Translations under genes and position numbers: made by a program
Source of the DNA: Pseudomonas wayambapalatensis
GTDB lineage: Bacteria > Pseudomonadota > Gammaproteobacteria > Pseudomonadales > Pseudomonadaceae
Reading direction: 5' to 3'
Assembly: GCA_014268975.2 (NCBI GenBank)
Contig: CP077096.1
Location: 1,510,501-1,574,500 of the forward strand
Length of the DNA stretch: 64,000 bases
The notes under the pieces: model-generated
The model's input: only the letters and a program-made list of their open reading frames with translations
What the model was told of the DNA's origin: nothing
The model's database searches: none
Shown: one piece after another, positions 25,331-37,502 of the stretch
Layout of the letters: the number at the start of each line of letters is the position of its first letter
Numbering within the stretch: the first letter of the stretch is position 1

Positions 25331-26662
25331 TCAGACCGGTTCGGCCCACATGTCGTATTCGTCGGCATCGACAATACGGCAACGTACCTTGTCGCCCGGC
25401 TTGAAGCCGTGGTCACCGTCGATGAACACGCTGCCGTCGATTTCCGGCGCGTCGAAGAAGCTGCGGCCTACCGAACCCTGCTCCTCGACTTCGTCGATCA
25501 GTACCTCGATCTCCTTGCCGATACGCAGTTGCAGGCGTGCGCTGCTGATCGCCTGCTGGTGGGCCATGAAACGGTCCCAGCGATCCTGCTTGACGTCATC
25601 CGGGACTTCTTCCAGGCCCATGTCGTTGGCTGGGGCGCCTTCGACCGGCGAGTACTGGAAGCAGCCGACGCGGTCGAGCTGGGCTTCGGTCAGCCAGTCG
25701 AGCAGATACTGGAAGTCCTCTTCGGTCTCGCCGGGGAAGCCGACGATGAAGGTCGAGCGGATCACCAGTTCCGGGCACTGCTCGCGCCAGTTCTTGATGC
25801 GCGCGAGGGTACGGTCCTCGAAGGCCGGGCGTTTCATGGCCTTGAGCACCTTGGGGCTGGCGTGCTGGAACGGGATGTCCAGGTACGGCAGGATCTTGCC
25901 GGCGGCCATCAGCGGGATCACGTCATCGACGTTGGGGTAGGGGTAGACATAGTGCAGGCGCACCCAGGCGCCCAGGCTGCTCAGGGCTTCGCACAGCTCG
26001 AGCATGCGGGTCTTGACCGGGCGACCGTTCCAGAAGTCGGTCTTGTACTTGACGTCGACGCCATAGGCGCTGGTGTCCTGGGAAATCACCAGGATCTCCT
26101 TGACCCCAGCCTTGACCAGGCGCTCGGCCTCGCTCAGCACTTCGCCGACCGGACGGCTGACCAGCTTGCCGCGCATCGACGGGATGATGCAGAAGCTGCA
26201 ACTGTGGTTGCAGCCTTCGGAAATCTTCAGGTAAGCGTAGTGGCGCGGGGTCAGCTTGACGCCCTGCGGCGGCACCAGGTCGATCAGTGGGTTGTGGTCC
26301 TGGCGCGGTGGCACCACCTCGTGCACGGCATTGACCACCTGCTCGTACTGCTGGGGGCCGGTGACCGACAGCACGCTGGGGTGCACGTCACGGATGGTGC
26401 CTTCCTCGACACCCATGCAGCCGGTGACGATGACCTTGCCGTTTTCCTTGATCGCTTCGCCGATCACTTCCAGCGACTCGGCCTTGGCACTGTCGATGAA
26501 GCCGCAGGTGTTGACCACCACCACGTCGGCGTCTTCGTAGGTCGGAACGACTTCATAGCCTTCCATGCGCAGTTGGGTGAGGATGCGCTCGGAGTCGACC
26601 AGGGCTTTTGGGCAGCCCAGGGAGACAAAGCCGACCTTCGGCGTGGCGGGAGTGGTGGACAT
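25331..26662 (-). CDS. rimO: Ribosomal protein uS12 methylthiotransferase
   Basis: RimO (443 residues) is a radical SAM enzyme that methylthiolates an aspartate of ribosomal protein S12. The N-terminal MTTase domain holds Cys17, Cys53 and Cys82 for one 4Fe-4S cluster, the radical SAM motif CNHSCSFC is at 151-158, and a TRAM domain is at the end. The sequence is full length and the family [15 protein letters not shown] start is present. Confidence 0.96.
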   Translation of the reverse strand: MSTTPATPKVGFVSLGCPKALVDSERILTQLRMEGYEVVPTYEDADVVVVNTCGFIDSAKAESLEVIGEAIKENGKVIVTGCMGVEEGTIRDVHPSVLSVTGPQQYEQVVNAVHEVVPPRQDHNPLIDLVPPQGVKLTPRHYAYLKISEGCNHSCSFCIIPSMRGKLVSRPVGEVLSEAERLVKAGVKEILVISQDTSAYGVDVKYKTDFWNGRPVKTRMLELCEALSSLGAWVRLHYVYPYPNVDDVIPLMAAGKILPYLDIPFQHASPKVLKAMKRPAFEDRTLARIKNWREQCPELVIRSTFIVGFPGETEEDFQYLLDWLTEAQLDRVGCFQYSPVEGAPANDMGLEEVPDDVKQDRWDRFMAHQQAISSARLQLRIGKEIEVLIDEVEEQGSVGRSFFDAPEIDGSVFIDGDHGFKPGDKVRCRIVDADEYDMWAEPV

Positions 26663-26930
26663 GACTAACCTCGGTATTGAAACAGGTCGCGCCTGCCAGT
26701 GGCGGCGTGATCCGGGCGGGCGTTTTTGGCGCCTCTGATCAAAAAGTGCGCAATTCTAGCGAGCGCAAGGTCGCTTGACCAGCAGAAAAGCGACGAGCGC
26801 TGCGCTATGCTTCGCGCCGTTGTGTCCGGGTAGCAATGATAGCCGGATGACGACAGCGGTCCGGGCGCTGCGAGCATGCCGTCCGGTGCGAATACTATCG
26901 GCCCCGAAGGGCCGTCTGCGGGAGTGGTCG

Positions 26931-28829
26931 ATGGTTCAGGCAAGCAGTCACGCCGAGGGCGGGCATGGGGCGGCACGCCCTTTGGGCCTGCTGGTGGCAG
27001 CTGTGGGGGTGGTCTATGGCGATATCGGCACCAGCCCGTTGTATACCCTTAAGGAAGTCTTTACCGGCGGTTATGGCGTACAGGTCGACCACGACGGGGT
27101 GCTGGGCATCCTGTCGCTGATTCTCTGGTCGCTGCTGTGGGTCGTGTCGTTCAAGTACGTGATGTTCATCCTGCGCGCCGACAACCAGGGCGAGGGCGGC
27201 ACCATGGCGCTCACCGCGCTGGCGCGGCGTGCCACGGCGGGGCATCCGCGGCTGCGCATGCTGATGGTCGGCTGTGGGCTGGTCGGCGCCTCGCTGTTCT
27301 ATGGCGACAGCATGATCACCCCGGCAGTCTCGGTGCTGTCGGCGGTCGAGGGCATGGGGCTGGCGTTCGATGGCATCGACCACTGGGTGGTGCCGATCTC
27401 GCTGGTAGTGCTGGTGGTACTGTTCCTGGTGCAGAAGCATGGCACCGAGAAGATCGGCAAGGCCTTTGGCCCGATCATGGTTGCCTGGTTCCTCGTGCTG
27501 GCTGCGCTCGGGGTGCATGGCATCCAGCAGAGCCCGGAAGTGCTCAAGGCGTTCAATCCCGGGTGGGCGTTGAACTTCTTCATCGTCCATCCCGGAATGG
27601 GCGTGGCGATTCTCGGTGCGGTGGTGCTTGCGCTGACCGGCGCCGAGGCGCTGTACGCCGATATGGGCCACTTCGGGCGCAAGCCGATCGCCCGTGCCTG
27701 GTTTGCCCTGGTGCTGCCAGCGTTGGTGCTCAACTACTTCGGCCAGGGCGCGATGCTGTTGCAAAACCCCGAGGCTGCGCGCAACCCCTTCTACCTGCTG
27801 GCACCAAGCTGGGCACTGCTGCCGCTGGTGGGGCTGGCGACCATGGCCACGGTGATTGCCTCCCAGGCGGTGATTTCCGGTGCCTTCTCCCTGACCCGCC
27901 AGGCCATCCAGCTGGGCTACGTGCCGCGCATGCAGATCCAGCACACCTCCAGTGACGAGCAGGGGCAGATCTACATCGGTGCAGTGAACTGGACCCTGAT
28001 GGTCGGCGTCGTGCTGCTGGTGATTGGCTTCGAGTCTTCCGGTGCCCTGGCGGCGGCCTATGGGGTGGCGGTGACCGGCACCATGCTCATGACCACTATC
28101 CTGGTCGCCGCAGTGATGCTGCTGCTGTGGAAGTGGCCACCGGTGCTGGCAGTCCCGCTGCTGGTGGGGTTCCTGTTGGTGGACGGGCTGTTCTTCGCCG
28201 CCAACGTGCCGAAGATCGTGCAGGGTGGTGCTTTCCCGGTACTGGCGGGGATCGTCTTGTTTGTGCTGATGAGCACCTGGAAGCGTGGCAAGCAGATTCT
28301 CGTCGAGCGTATCGATGAGGGGGGCCTGCCGTTGCCGGTGTTCATCAGCAGCATTCGTGTGCAGCCACCGCATCGTGTCGAGGGGACAGCAGTGTTCCTC
28401 ACGGCGCGTGCCGATGCGGTGCCCCATGCGTTGTTGCACAACATGCTGCACAACCAGGTGCTGCACAGCCAGGTCGTACTGTTGACGGTGGTCAGCGAGG
28501 ATCGGCCGCGGGTGCCGGAGTCGGAGCGTTTCGAGGTCGAGGCCTATGGCGACGGGTTCTTCCGCGTATTGCTGCACTTTGGCTTCATGGATGAACCGGA
28601 CGTACCCGCGGCACTGCGGCTATGCCATCTGGAAGAGCTGGATTTCAGCCCCATGCGCACCACCTACTTCCTCAGCCGCGAGACGGTGATCGCCTCGCGC
28701 CTGGAAGGCATGTCGCGCTGGCGCGGGAACCTGTTCGCGTTCCTGCTGAAGAATGCCAACGGCAACCTGCGCTTCTTCAACCTGCCGCTGAACCGAGTGA
28801 TCGAGCTGGGAACCCAGGTCGAGATCTGA
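26931..28829 (+). CDS. kup: Low-affinity potassium transporter Kup
   Basis: The 632-residue protein is a KUP/HAK potassium-proton symporter with about twelve membrane segments in the first 430 residues. It carries the family signature [19 protein letters not shown] (24-42) and a soluble C-terminal domain. ATG 26931 follows a GGGAG site; the in-frame extension to 26775 lies in a non-coding leader. It is divergent from rimO. Confidence 0.95.
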   Translation: MVQASSHAEGGHGAARPLGLLVAAVGVVYGDIGTSPLYTLKEVFTGGYGVQVDHDGVLGILSLILWSLLWVVSFKYVMFILRADNQGEGGTMALTALARRATAGHPRLRMLMVGCGLVGASLFYGDSMITPAVSVLSAVEGMGLAFDGIDHWVVPISLVVLVVLFLVQKHGTEKIGKAFGPIMVAWFLVLAALGVHGIQQSPEVLKAFNPGWALNFFIVHPGMGVAILGAVVLALTGAEALYADMGHFGRKPIARAWFALVLPALVLNYFGQGAMLLQNPEAARNPFYLLAPSWALLPLVGLATMATVIASQAVISGAFSLTRQAIQLGYVPRMQIQHTSSDEQGQIYIGAVNWTLMVGVVLLVIGFESSGALAAAYGVAVTGTMLMTTILVAAVMLLLWKWPPVLAVPLLVGFLLVDGLFFAANVPKIVQGGAFPVLAGIVLFVLMSTWKRGKQILVERIDEGGLPLPVFISSIRVQPPHRVEGTAVFLTARADAVPHALLHNMLHNQVLHSQVVLLTVVSEDRPRVPESERFEVEAYGDGFFRVLLHFGFMDEPDVPAALRLCHLEELDFSPMRTTYFLSRETVIASRLEGMSRWRGNLFAFLLKNANGNLRFFNLPLNRVIELGTQVEI

Positions 28830-28836
28830 CTCAAAT

Positions 28837-28863
28837 AACAAGGGCCGCATCGCGGCCCTTGTT
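28837..28863. terminator. Bidirectional terminator, kup / acvB
   Basis: A 12-bp perfect stem AACAAGGGCCGC/GCGGCCCTTGTT (28837-28848 and 28852-28863) with an ATC loop lies between convergent genes. Confidence 0.85.
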
Positions 28864-28867
28864 GTTC

Positions 28868-30160
28868 TTACTGCTCTGCGACGTTCGACTTGCCCTGACG
28901 GGTTTCGATCTCGCCGATCAGGCGCTTGGCCAGCGCCGGGTAGTTCTCGTCGAAGTGATGGCCGCCTGGCAGCTTCATGCGCTCGCCGACGGCCGTCTTG
29001 TCGGTGCAGCCGCTCTCGTCGGTTTCTTCCACACCATAGATGCACACCACCTTGGCGGCAGGCAGCTTGGCCATCTCCGGCCCGGTCGGGGCCTCCTGGC
29101 CTTCCTTGCCCAGCCAGCCTTCCACTTCGATCTCGAAGCTGCCACTGCGGGCGAAGGCCAGCAGGATCACCGCGTCGATGCGCTTCTGGTCGGCTTCCGG
29201 CAGGCGATTGTAGATGGCCGGCAGGACATCGGCACCGAACGAATAGCCGGTCAGCACGAAGCGCTTGGTGCCCCATTTCTGACGATAGTGCTGCATCAGC
29301 TCCGACAGGTCGGCAGCGCTCTGTTCAGGCGTCTTGTGCTGCCAGTAGTAGCGCAGGGTGTCGATGCCGACCACCGGGTAGCCGAGCTTGGCCATCTCGC
29401 CCGCCACGTCGCGGTCCAGGTCGCGCCAGCCGCCGTCACCGGAGAGGAACAGGGTGACGGTGTCGGTGGTCTGGCCGGCTGGCACTTCCACCACGGGAAT
29501 CGCCAGGGCGTTACCGTCGCGACCGACCAGGGCCTGGGTCAGTTGGGCCTTGAGCACCTGCGGCAGGTGAATGTCATAGTCGCTGATGCTGGTTTCGGCG
29601 TTGGCCTGGTCGCGCACGAAGGCAGCGCTGGCATCGTCGGGGTTGTCGTTCCAGGCCACGTTCCAGTGACCGTGGGCAGCGGTTTTGGGCAGCTCGATCT
29701 TGCAGTCTGGCTGTTCGAGGTTGAAGTCGACCGAGATCGCCCGGGCCTTGTCGTCGTTCTGCCCGGCCAGCCAGCGCCAGGCCTGCGAGGCGCCTGGCCC
29801 GATGCCGGCAACCAGGGTCGGCTTGCCGGAGAGCTTGCCCATGGCCTGGTCCAGCGCCACCTGCTGCTTGCTGCAGTCGCCGGTCGGCAGGATCACCTGC
29901 ACCAGTTGAGCCTCACCGGCCTGGCTGAGGTCCAGCAGTTGCTTGTCGGTCAGTGCCTGATCATGGGGCACGCCAACTGCCACCAGGGTCTTGGCGCGTA
30001 CGCCGGGTGTGACCCGGGTCAGGTTACTGCCATCGTCCAGCGTGAAGTGCTCGATACGGGCTTCGGGGGCAGGGCGGGTCCACAGCCAGAAGGCCCCGCC
30101 GCCAGCCAGCACGGCGAGCAGCAGGGGGATCAGCAGGTACAACCAGTAACGTCGAGTCAT
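28868..30160 (-). CDS. Periplasmic AcvB/VirJ-family aminoacyl-phosphatidylglycerol hydrolase
   Basis: This 430-residue protein has an N-terminal membrane anchor (about 5-27) and a periplasmic alpha/beta-hydrolase domain duplicated in weak form. The C-terminal copy has GYSFG at 305-309 with the likely nucleophile Ser307. AcvB/VirJ proteins next to mprF, as in P. aeruginosa, hydrolyse alanyl- or lysyl-phosphatidylglycerol and so balance MprF. Its start overlaps the mprF stop by one base, which implies co-translation. The substrate amino acid cannot be read from sequence. Confidence 0.88.
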   Translation of the reverse strand: MTRRYWLYLLIPLLLAVLAGGGAFWLWTRPAPEARIEHFTLDDGSNLTRVTPGVRAKTLVAVGVPHDQALTDKQLLDLSQAGEAQLVQVILPTGDCSKQQVALDQAMGKLSGKPTLVAGIGPGASQAWRWLAGQNDDKARAISVDFNLEQPDCKIELPKTAAHGHWNVAWNDNPDDASAAFVRDQANAETSISDYDIHLPQVLKAQLTQALVGRDGNALAIPVVEVPAGQTTDTVTLFLSGDGGWRDLDRDVAGEMAKLGYPVVGIDTLRYYWQHKTPEQSAADLSELMQHYRQKWGTKRFVLTGYSFGADVLPAIYNRLPEADQKRIDAVILLAFARSGSFEIEVEGWLGKEGQEAPTGPEMAKLPAAKVVCIYGVEETDESGCTDKTAVGERMKLPGGHHFDENYPALAKRLIGEIETRQGKSNVAEQ

Positions 30161-32802
30161 CAGCGTTTCACCAATCCAGTCAGGCCGCCAGCAATCAGGG
30201 CGGCAGTATCAGCCAGTGCAACCAGGGGGTCCAGCCCGGCTGGCACAGCCATGTAACGGGGTTCCCAGTCCGGCTGGAACTTGTCCTTGAAGCGCCGCAG
30301 GCCCTGGAAGTTGTAGAGCTGCTCGCCGCGCTGGAACACCATCGAGCCCAAGCGTTGGGTCAGCGGTGCGCCGCGACGCGGTTGCAGGCCGGAAAGCGGC
30401 ACCATGCCCAGGCTGAAGCGGGCATAGTCGTGGCTTTTGTAATGCAGGATGAGGCCGAGCATCATGAATTCCATGGTCAGCTTCGGTGCCTCGGGGTGCG
30501 CGCGCATCAGGTCCAGGCTGGCCAGTTCGTTGCTGTGGGTTTCCAGCAGGTTGGCGAAGGCCACCGGACGGCCCTGGAAGCGGATCAGTGCGATACGGAA
30601 ATGTTGCAGGTACTCCGGGCTGAAGCGGCCCAACGAGAAACCTTTTTCGCGCACGTTCTTGCCGGCCAGCCAGGCGTCGGAGATTTCCCGGAGCTCTTGC
30701 AAGGGCGCATGCCCGGGTTCGTGGACTTCCAGGGTCAGGCCGTCGCGGCCGCCGCGGTTCCAGGTGTAGCGCAGGTCCTTCATCTCCTTGCCCTTGGCTT
30801 CGAGGTCGAAGCGGCGCAGGTCGACCCGCGCCTCTTCGCCAAGCTTGATCGCGGTCAGGCCGATGTCCATGTAGAACGGCAGGTTTTCCGCGCGCACCTG
30901 GTAGAACACCGGGCGGGCATGGTGCAGGTCGCAGAGGTCGCGGAACTGCCAGATCATCTCGGCACGCTCCTGTGCCGGGCCGATCGGGTCGTACAAGGCG
31001 ACCAGGCTGCGGCCGCGACGGGCATACATGAGGAAGGCGTTGTCGTTGGGGTGGAACAGCAGCGCCTTGTCACCGGTCAGGGCCAGGCCACCGTCGGGCT
31101 GATCGGACGCCAGCAGAATGCGGTTGGCGCGCTGCAGTTCGTCTTCGCTCGGCAGGTGAATCACCGGGCGCGCGGTGCGCAGCAGCCAGGTCAGGGCGAC
31201 GATCACCAGCAGTACTGCACTGCCCAGTGCAGCGCGCAGGCCGCGTGGAGCATCGGCGTCGAGGGTGAATTGCCACCACAGTTTGTGGCTGTAGGGGACG
31301 TCCTGATAGGCGAACAGCAGCAGCCATACCGAGGCGCCGACCACGCAAGCGCTGGCTACCAGGTAGATCGGCGAGAACGGCAGCTCCAGCAGGCGGCTGG
31401 GGCGATAGAACGAGCGCCGGAACAGGGCCAGCAGGGCGGTGGTGAAGATCATCATCGACGCCTCTTCCCAGTCGAAGCCCTTGAGCAGCGACAGCAGTGC
31501 GCCCGTCAGCAGCAACACCGTGGTCAGCAGCCAGGCCGCCGACAGGCGGCGACGCAGGCCCTGTGCCAGCAGCAGGCAGAGGACGCCAATCAGGCTTGCG
31601 CCGAAGTGCGAGGCGTCGATCAGGCGATGCGGGATGAGAAAGCCCATGTGCTCCAGGCGGCTGTCGATCTCCGGGGTCACGCCGGAAAACAACAGCACCA
31701 CGCCGGACAGAAACACCAGGATCGCCAGCACGGGAGCGGCGAGCCCGGACGCTGCCTTGATCGCCTGTTGGGCGAACAGCAGGCGGCGGGCTTCGTTGAC
31801 CAACAGCAGAACGCAGGCCACCAGCAACGGCAGCACGACGTAGATCAGGCGATACAGCAGCAGCGCCGCGGCCAGTGGGGCGGCGCCCAGTTCGTTGGCG
31901 AAGGCCGCGAGGAGGATCGCTTCGAACACACCGACACCGCCGGGCACATGGCTGAGTACACCCGCCGCGAGGGCCAGCAGGTAGACCAGAACGAAAGCAC
32001 CGAATGGCGGGGCTTCGGGCAACAGCAGGTAAAGCACCGTGGCGGCGGCGGCAACGTCCAGTGCGGTGATGACCAGTTGCAGGGCGGTCAGGCGTGCACC
32101 GGGCAGGCGCAGGGTGCGGCGTCCGACCTGCACCAGCAGATTGTCGGCCAGGGGCTGCTCGGCAGCGCGGCGACGATAGAGCCCCACCCCCAGGACGGCG
32201 CAGGCCAGCAACACCGCGGTGGCGATGCTGCCCAGCAGTACCGGGGACATACGCAATGCGGTGGAGGCCGAGGTGAGGTCGCTCAAGGTGGCCACTGCTG
32301 CCAGCGGAGGCAATGCGCAGCCTAGGGAGAGGCTGGCGAACACGGTCATCCGTGCGACTTCCGCAGCCCCCAGCCCCTTGCGCGCGTACAGGCGATAGCG
32401 CACCGAGCCACCGGAGAGCATTGACAGCCCGATGGCATTGCCGATGGCGAATGCACTGAAACCGCCCAGCATCAGGGTGCGGGGTGGTAGCTTGACGCCT
32501 GCATAGCGGGCCGCGGACCACTCGTACCCCAGCAGGGTCACGAAGCCTGCCACAGTGGCCAGTAACGCACCTAGCAGCGCCTGCTTGGGCACGCTGAGCA
32601 TGGCGTCATGCAAGGCATAGATGTCCAACTCGCTCAGCAGGTGTCGGCAGGCGATCAGCGCCATGGCGAACAACAACAGGGTTATCGCCAGGCCGATGGG
32701 CTGGCGGTATTTGCTGAGGCGTTCGAGCCACGGCAGACGCTGTGCTGCCGCAGGCAGGGCAGCAGTGACAGGGGCCTGGGAGTCTGGAGAGCGGGAGGTC
32801 AT
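30160..32802 (-). CDS. mprF: Phosphatidylglycerol aminoacyltransferase/flippase MprF
   Basis: MprF (880 residues) has a large membrane part (about 25-540) with the flippase domain and a C-terminal cytosolic aminoacyltransferase domain (about 550-860) of the tandem GNAT type. It transfers Ala or Lys from tRNA to phosphatidylglycerol and flips the product, lowering the negative surface charge. In P. aeruginosa the homologue makes alanyl-phosphatidylglycerol. This lipid change affects resistance to cationic peptides and acid. It forms an operon with the hydrolase gene downstream. Confidence 0.93.
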   Translation of the reverse strand: MTSRSPDSQAPVTAALPAAAQRLPWLERLSKYRQPIGLAITLLLFAMALIACRHLLSELDIYALHDAMLSVPKQALLGALLATVAGFVTLLGYEWSAARYAGVKLPPRTLMLGGFSAFAIGNAIGLSMLSGGSVRYRLYARKGLGAAEVARMTVFASLSLGCALPPLAAVATLSDLTSASTALRMSPVLLGSIATAVLLACAVLGVGLYRRRAAEQPLADNLLVQVGRRTLRLPGARLTALQLVITALDVAAAATVLYLLLPEAPPFGAFVLVYLLALAAGVLSHVPGGVGVFEAILLAAFANELGAAPLAAALLLYRLIYVVLPLLVACVLLLVNEARRLLFAQQAIKAASGLAAPVLAILVFLSGVVLLFSGVTPEIDSRLEHMGFLIPHRLIDASHFGASLIGVLCLLLAQGLRRRLSAAWLLTTVLLLTGALLSLLKGFDWEEASMMIFTTALLALFRRSFYRPSRLLELPFSPIYLVASACVVGASVWLLLFAYQDVPYSHKLWWQFTLDADAPRGLRAALGSAVLLVIVALTWLLRTARPVIHLPSEDELQRANRILLASDQPDGGLALTGDKALLFHPNDNAFLMYARRGRSLVALYDPIGPAQERAEMIWQFRDLCDLHHARPVFYQVRAENLPFYMDIGLTAIKLGEEARVDLRRFDLEAKGKEMKDLRYTWNRGGRDGLTLEVHEPGHAPLQELREISDAWLAGKNVREKGFSLGRFSPEYLQHFRIALIRFQGRPVAFANLLETHSNELASLDLMRAHPEAPKLTMEFMMLGLILHYKSHDYARFSLGMVPLSGLQPRRGAPLTQRLGSMVFQRGEQLYNFQGLRRFKDKFQPDWEPRYMAVPAGLDPLVALADTAALIAGGLTGLVKR

Positions 32803-32996
32803 GAAATACCTCGTGCGGCGAGCGCGAGGCGGAGGAGACGTGCGGCCAAGTGAAAGTCCCTTTGGAAAACGTGTCCAGATAGTACTCCGGGTGGAGTAGG
32901 TTTATCCGTTTCAGGTTAGTTAAAGTTAGTTCATTGAGGTGCCAGACAAATGGCAAAGCGCGTACGACAGGTTTTTTCCAGGGACAAACGCAACAA

Positions 32997-33025
32997 GCCC
33001 CGCACTATCCTGGGATAGGCGGGGC
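32997..33025 (-). terminator. Hairpin after tRNA-fMet copy 1
   Basis: Two stacked stems, GCCCCGC/GCGGGGC and CTATCC/GGATAG, form a strong hairpin just past the 3' end of the tRNA gene. The T run on the minus strand is weak. Confidence 0.6.
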
Positions 33026-33040
33026 CTGTTCTGACGAATA

Positions 33041-33117
<77 letters not shown>

Positions 33118-33202
33118 TCAGTGGTGCGCATTCTACGGATTAACGATTGAGTGTCAAGTGTTAATCGTTGATTTTTTTCGAGTTTTTCGAGGGCAAAGAA
33201 AA

Positions 33203-33226
33203 AGGCCACTGTGTGAACAGTGGCCT
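33203..33226 (-). terminator. Terminator between the two tRNA-fMet genes
   Basis: A 9-bp perfect stem AGGCCACTG/CAGTGGCCT with a six-base loop is followed on the minus strand by TTTTTCTTT. It ends the transcript of the upstream copy, so each tRNA copy may be its own unit. Confidence 0.8.
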
Positions 33227-33237
33227 CTTCTCGAATC

Positions 33238-33314
<77 letters not shown>

Positions 33315-33525
33315 CCTGTGGAAACGAATTCTACGCAGATCCTTCAGCGAGTCAAGCGTTATTTTCAAAAAACCTTTTTTGTTCAATCCCTTAGCGTCGC
33401 TGGAATAGTCTTGGCCTCAGCCACGACGCGGGTTGTGGCGTGTTTTGAGTGGCAGGCGGTGATAATGCCGATCATCCTGGCAGCGGTGCAGCAGGGCTGA
33501 CGAATATCGGGTGTCGTGCTGTAAT

Positions 33526-33545
33526 ATCTGTATGAATTTACAGTG
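33526..33545. promoter_or_regulatory. LexA (SOS) box of dinB
   Basis: ATCTGTATGAATTTACAGTG fits CTG-N10-CAG (CTG at 33528, CAG at 33541). It ends 13 bases before the dinB start, so LexA would directly repress dinB. Confidence 0.88.
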
Positions 33546-33558
33546 CTGACGGTCATCC

Positions 33559-34623
33559 ATGTCCCTGCGCAAGATCATCCACATTGATTGTGACTGTTTT
33601 TATGCCGCGATCGAGATGCGTGACGACCCCCGGCTGGCGGGGCGACCGATGGCTGTGGGCGGTCAGCCCGGCCAGCGTGGGGTGATCGCCACCTGCAACT
33701 ATGAAGCGCGGGCCTATGGGGTGCGCTCGGCGATGTCGTCGGGTCATGCCATGAAACTGTGCCCGGACCTGTTGATCGTCAAGCCGCGCTTCGAGGCCTA
33801 TCGCGAGGCCTCGCGGGAAATCCACACGATCTTTCGCGACTACACCGACCTGATCGAGCCGTTGTCGCTGGATGAGGCCTACCTGGATGTGACAGACAGT
33901 CAATGGTTCTCCGGCAGCGCCACGCGTATTGCCGAGGATATTCGCCGTCGCGTCGCACAGACCTTGCAGATCACCGTTTCCGCCGGGGTCGCGCCAAACA
34001 AGTTCCTGGCCAAGATCGCCAGCGACTGGCGCAAGCCCAATGGATTGTTCGTGGTCAGGCCCGATCAGGTCGATGAGTTCGTTGCCGCACTGCCGGTGGC
34101 GCGCCTGCATGGGGTAGGCAAGGTGACTGCCGACAAGCTTTCAAGGCTTGGTATCGACACCTGCCAGTCGTTGCGCGAGTGGTCGCGCCTGAGCCTGGTC
34201 CGTGAGTTCGGTAGTTTCGGTGAGCGGCTGTGGGGGCTCGCCCATGGCATCGACGAACGAATCGTACAGACCGACAGCCGGCGTCAGTCGGTCAGTGTCG
34301 AGAACACCTACGACAACGATCTGCCTGATCTGGCCAGTTGCCTGGAAAAGATTCCTGAGCTGCTCAGCAGTCTCAATGAACGAATTGCGCGGATGGACAG
34401 CAGTTATAAGCCGGACAAGCCTTTCGTCAAGGTCAAGTTCCATGACTTCAGCCAGACCACGCTGGAACAAGCAGGGGCGGGGAGGGACTTGGAAAGCTAC
34501 CGGCAGTTGCTCAGTCAGGCCTTTGCTCGTGGCGCCAAGCCGGTGAGATTGCTGGGGGTAGGGGTAAGGTTGCGGGATCTGCGCGGAGCGCATGAGCAGT
34601 TGGAGCTGTTTCCAGCTCAATAA
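33559..34623 (+). CDS. dinB: DNA polymerase IV
   Basis: Pol IV (354 residues) is a Y-family translesion polymerase. Metal-binding residues are Asp10 in the IDCDCFYAAIE motif and Asp105-Glu106 in SLDEAYLD, and the C-terminal QLELF (347-351) is the beta-clamp binding peptide. The LexA box places it in the SOS regulon together with recA at 14819. It is full length and ends at a strong terminator. Confidence 0.97.
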   Translation: MSLRKIIHIDCDCFYAAIEMRDDPRLAGRPMAVGGQPGQRGVIATCNYEARAYGVRSAMSSGHAMKLCPDLLIVKPRFEAYREASREIHTIFRDYTDLIEPLSLDEAYLDVTDSQWFSGSATRIAEDIRRRVAQTLQITVSAGVAPNKFLAKIASDWRKPNGLFVVRPDQVDEFVAALPVARLHGVGKVTADKLSRLGIDTCQSLREWSRLSLVREFGSFGERLWGLAHGIDERIVQTDSRRQSVSVENTYDNDLPDLASCLEKIPELLSSLNERIARMDSSYKPDKPFVKVKFHDFSQTTLEQAGAGRDLESYRQLLSQAFARGAKPVRLLGVGVRLRDLRGAHEQLELFPAQ

Positions 34624-34626
34624 AGG

Positions 34627-34649
34627 AAAGGGGCGCATTGCGCCCCTTT
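34627..34649 (+). terminator. dinB terminator
   Basis: A 10-bp perfect stem AAAGGGGCGC/GCGCCCCTTT with an ATT loop is followed by CTTTTT. It lies five bases from the stop of the convergent lipoprotein gene and may serve both. Confidence 0.85.
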
Positions 34650-34653
34650 CTTT

Positions 34654-35607
34654 TTACCGCTCGCCAGGGTCAGCGACCAATCGGCCGGTTTCCTTGGTCA
34701 GCGTCTTGAGAAACTCCTGCTGCAGTTCCGGATCGTTGCGTGTCAGCTCGATCAGGCTCTGCTCCAGCTCGCTGGCTTCCTCCTCAAGGCCCAGCTCCGA
34801 GAGGCGCTTGACCCGATGCACCCACTGGCCGACGTCATCGTCCTCAAGGTCGTCGAAGATCAATTCGTGGGCTTCCAGCAGCTTGTTGCGCAGGTTGCCG
34901 CTTACCAGCAGGCTGGCATCGCCACGGATGCCGTTGTCCTCATCGACCGCTGCCAGGTGCAGGGTGCCGATGTGGTTGAGGTTCTGCTCCGAGAACGGGC
35001 TGTCGAGCAGGTTCAGGCGCAGCACGCCATGCTTGTCGGTGGTCAGCTCGTGGGTCATCTTGCCGGCCTTGACCTCGACCAGGCGTTCGCTCCACGGCAG
35101 GCTGGTGAACTCCTCGCGCTTGTCCTTCTGGATCTCGCTGATGCCTGCGAGGTTCTGCTGCGCGCGACCGTTGGACTGCACGTTCATGAACGGGTTGAGC
35201 CCGGCCAGACCGTAGCTCAGCCAGTCGTGGGTCATGCTCTGCGGCAGGCTGTCGAAGGTGATCACGTTGACCACGTTGGCGCCGATGCCCGCGACCACCG
35301 CCACCGCACCCAGTGGGATCTCGTAGATCTCCCGCCAAGGCTGGTAGGGCGTGTAGCGGTCATAGCGCCGTGTGACTTCGAACTCGGTGACCTCGAAACG
35401 TCGCTGTTCATTGATGCGAACACGTCGTTGCGGAAGCTCCATCACCTTGGGCTCGCCGACGTCGATCTGCAGACTGTGCTCGAGCAACTTGCGCTCGACA
35501 CGTTCCTCGTGCTCGCTGCGCTGGGACATCTGGTTGGCGCAGCCGCTGAGGAACAGGGCGCCGCAGAGCGCGGCGCCCCCCAGGGTAAAGGTACTTCGCT
35601 TGGACAT
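34654..35607 (-). CDS. Putative outer-membrane lipoprotein, unknown role
   Basis: The 317-residue protein has a signal peptide with lipobox LSGC and should be lipidated on the cysteine near residue 23. A short hydrophobic segment near residues 98-118 could associate with membrane. The C-terminal half is acidic and helical. I do not recognise a family with known function; similar proteins next to proS occur in pseudomonads. ATG 35607 is used; a GTG two codons upstream is possible. Confidence 0.7.
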   Translation of the reverse strand: MSKRSTFTLGGAALCGALFLSGCANQMSQRSEHEERVERKLLEHSLQIDVGEPKVMELPQRRVRINEQRRFEVTEFEVTRRYDRYTPYQPWREIYEIPLGAVAVVAGIGANVVNVITFDSLPQSMTHDWLSYGLAGLNPFMNVQSNGRAQQNLAGISEIQKDKREEFTSLPWSERLVEVKAGKMTHELTTDKHGVLRLNLLDSPFSEQNLNHIGTLHLAAVDEDNGIRGDASLLVSGNLRNKLLEAHELIFDDLEDDDVGQWVHRVKRLSELGLEEEASELEQSLIELTRNDPELQQEFLKTLTKETGRLVADPGER

Positions 35608-35627
35608 GTTCACTCGTGCATTGGTGG

Positions 35628-37343
<1,716 letters not shown>

Positions 37344-37445
37344 GGGAAGCCGTGTCGATTGCCTGAATGTTTGAAATGACCCCGCATTGTACGGGGGCGA
37401 GACGAAAGCGTACAGGATGCCCCAGGGCGCTCGGCTTGTCAGCCA

Positions 37446-37472
37446 AGAAAAAGCCCGGCAGATGCCGGGCTT
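37446..37472 (-). terminator. Terminator of OprD-family gene
   Basis: A 9-bp stem AAGCCCGGC/GCCGGGCTT with an AGAT loop (37451-37472) is followed on the minus strand by a T run. It lies about 30 bases beyond the porin stop. Confidence 0.85.
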
Positions 37473-37502
37473 CTTCAGGTGCGGGGCATTGCAAGCCGGG
37501 GC

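Noticed and set aside
25244..26668. Plus-strand frame of 474 codons opposite rimO
   Set aside because: It is antisense to the well-conserved rimO, with no recognisable domain.
26895..28577. Minus-strand frame of 560 codons opposite kup
   Set aside because: It is rich in His, Gln and Arg as expected from the antisense of a membrane protein gene and has no domain pattern.
30355..32325. Plus-strand frame of 656 codons opposite mprF
   Set aside because: It is Gln/Gly/His-rich antisense of a membrane gene; mprF is certain on the other strand.
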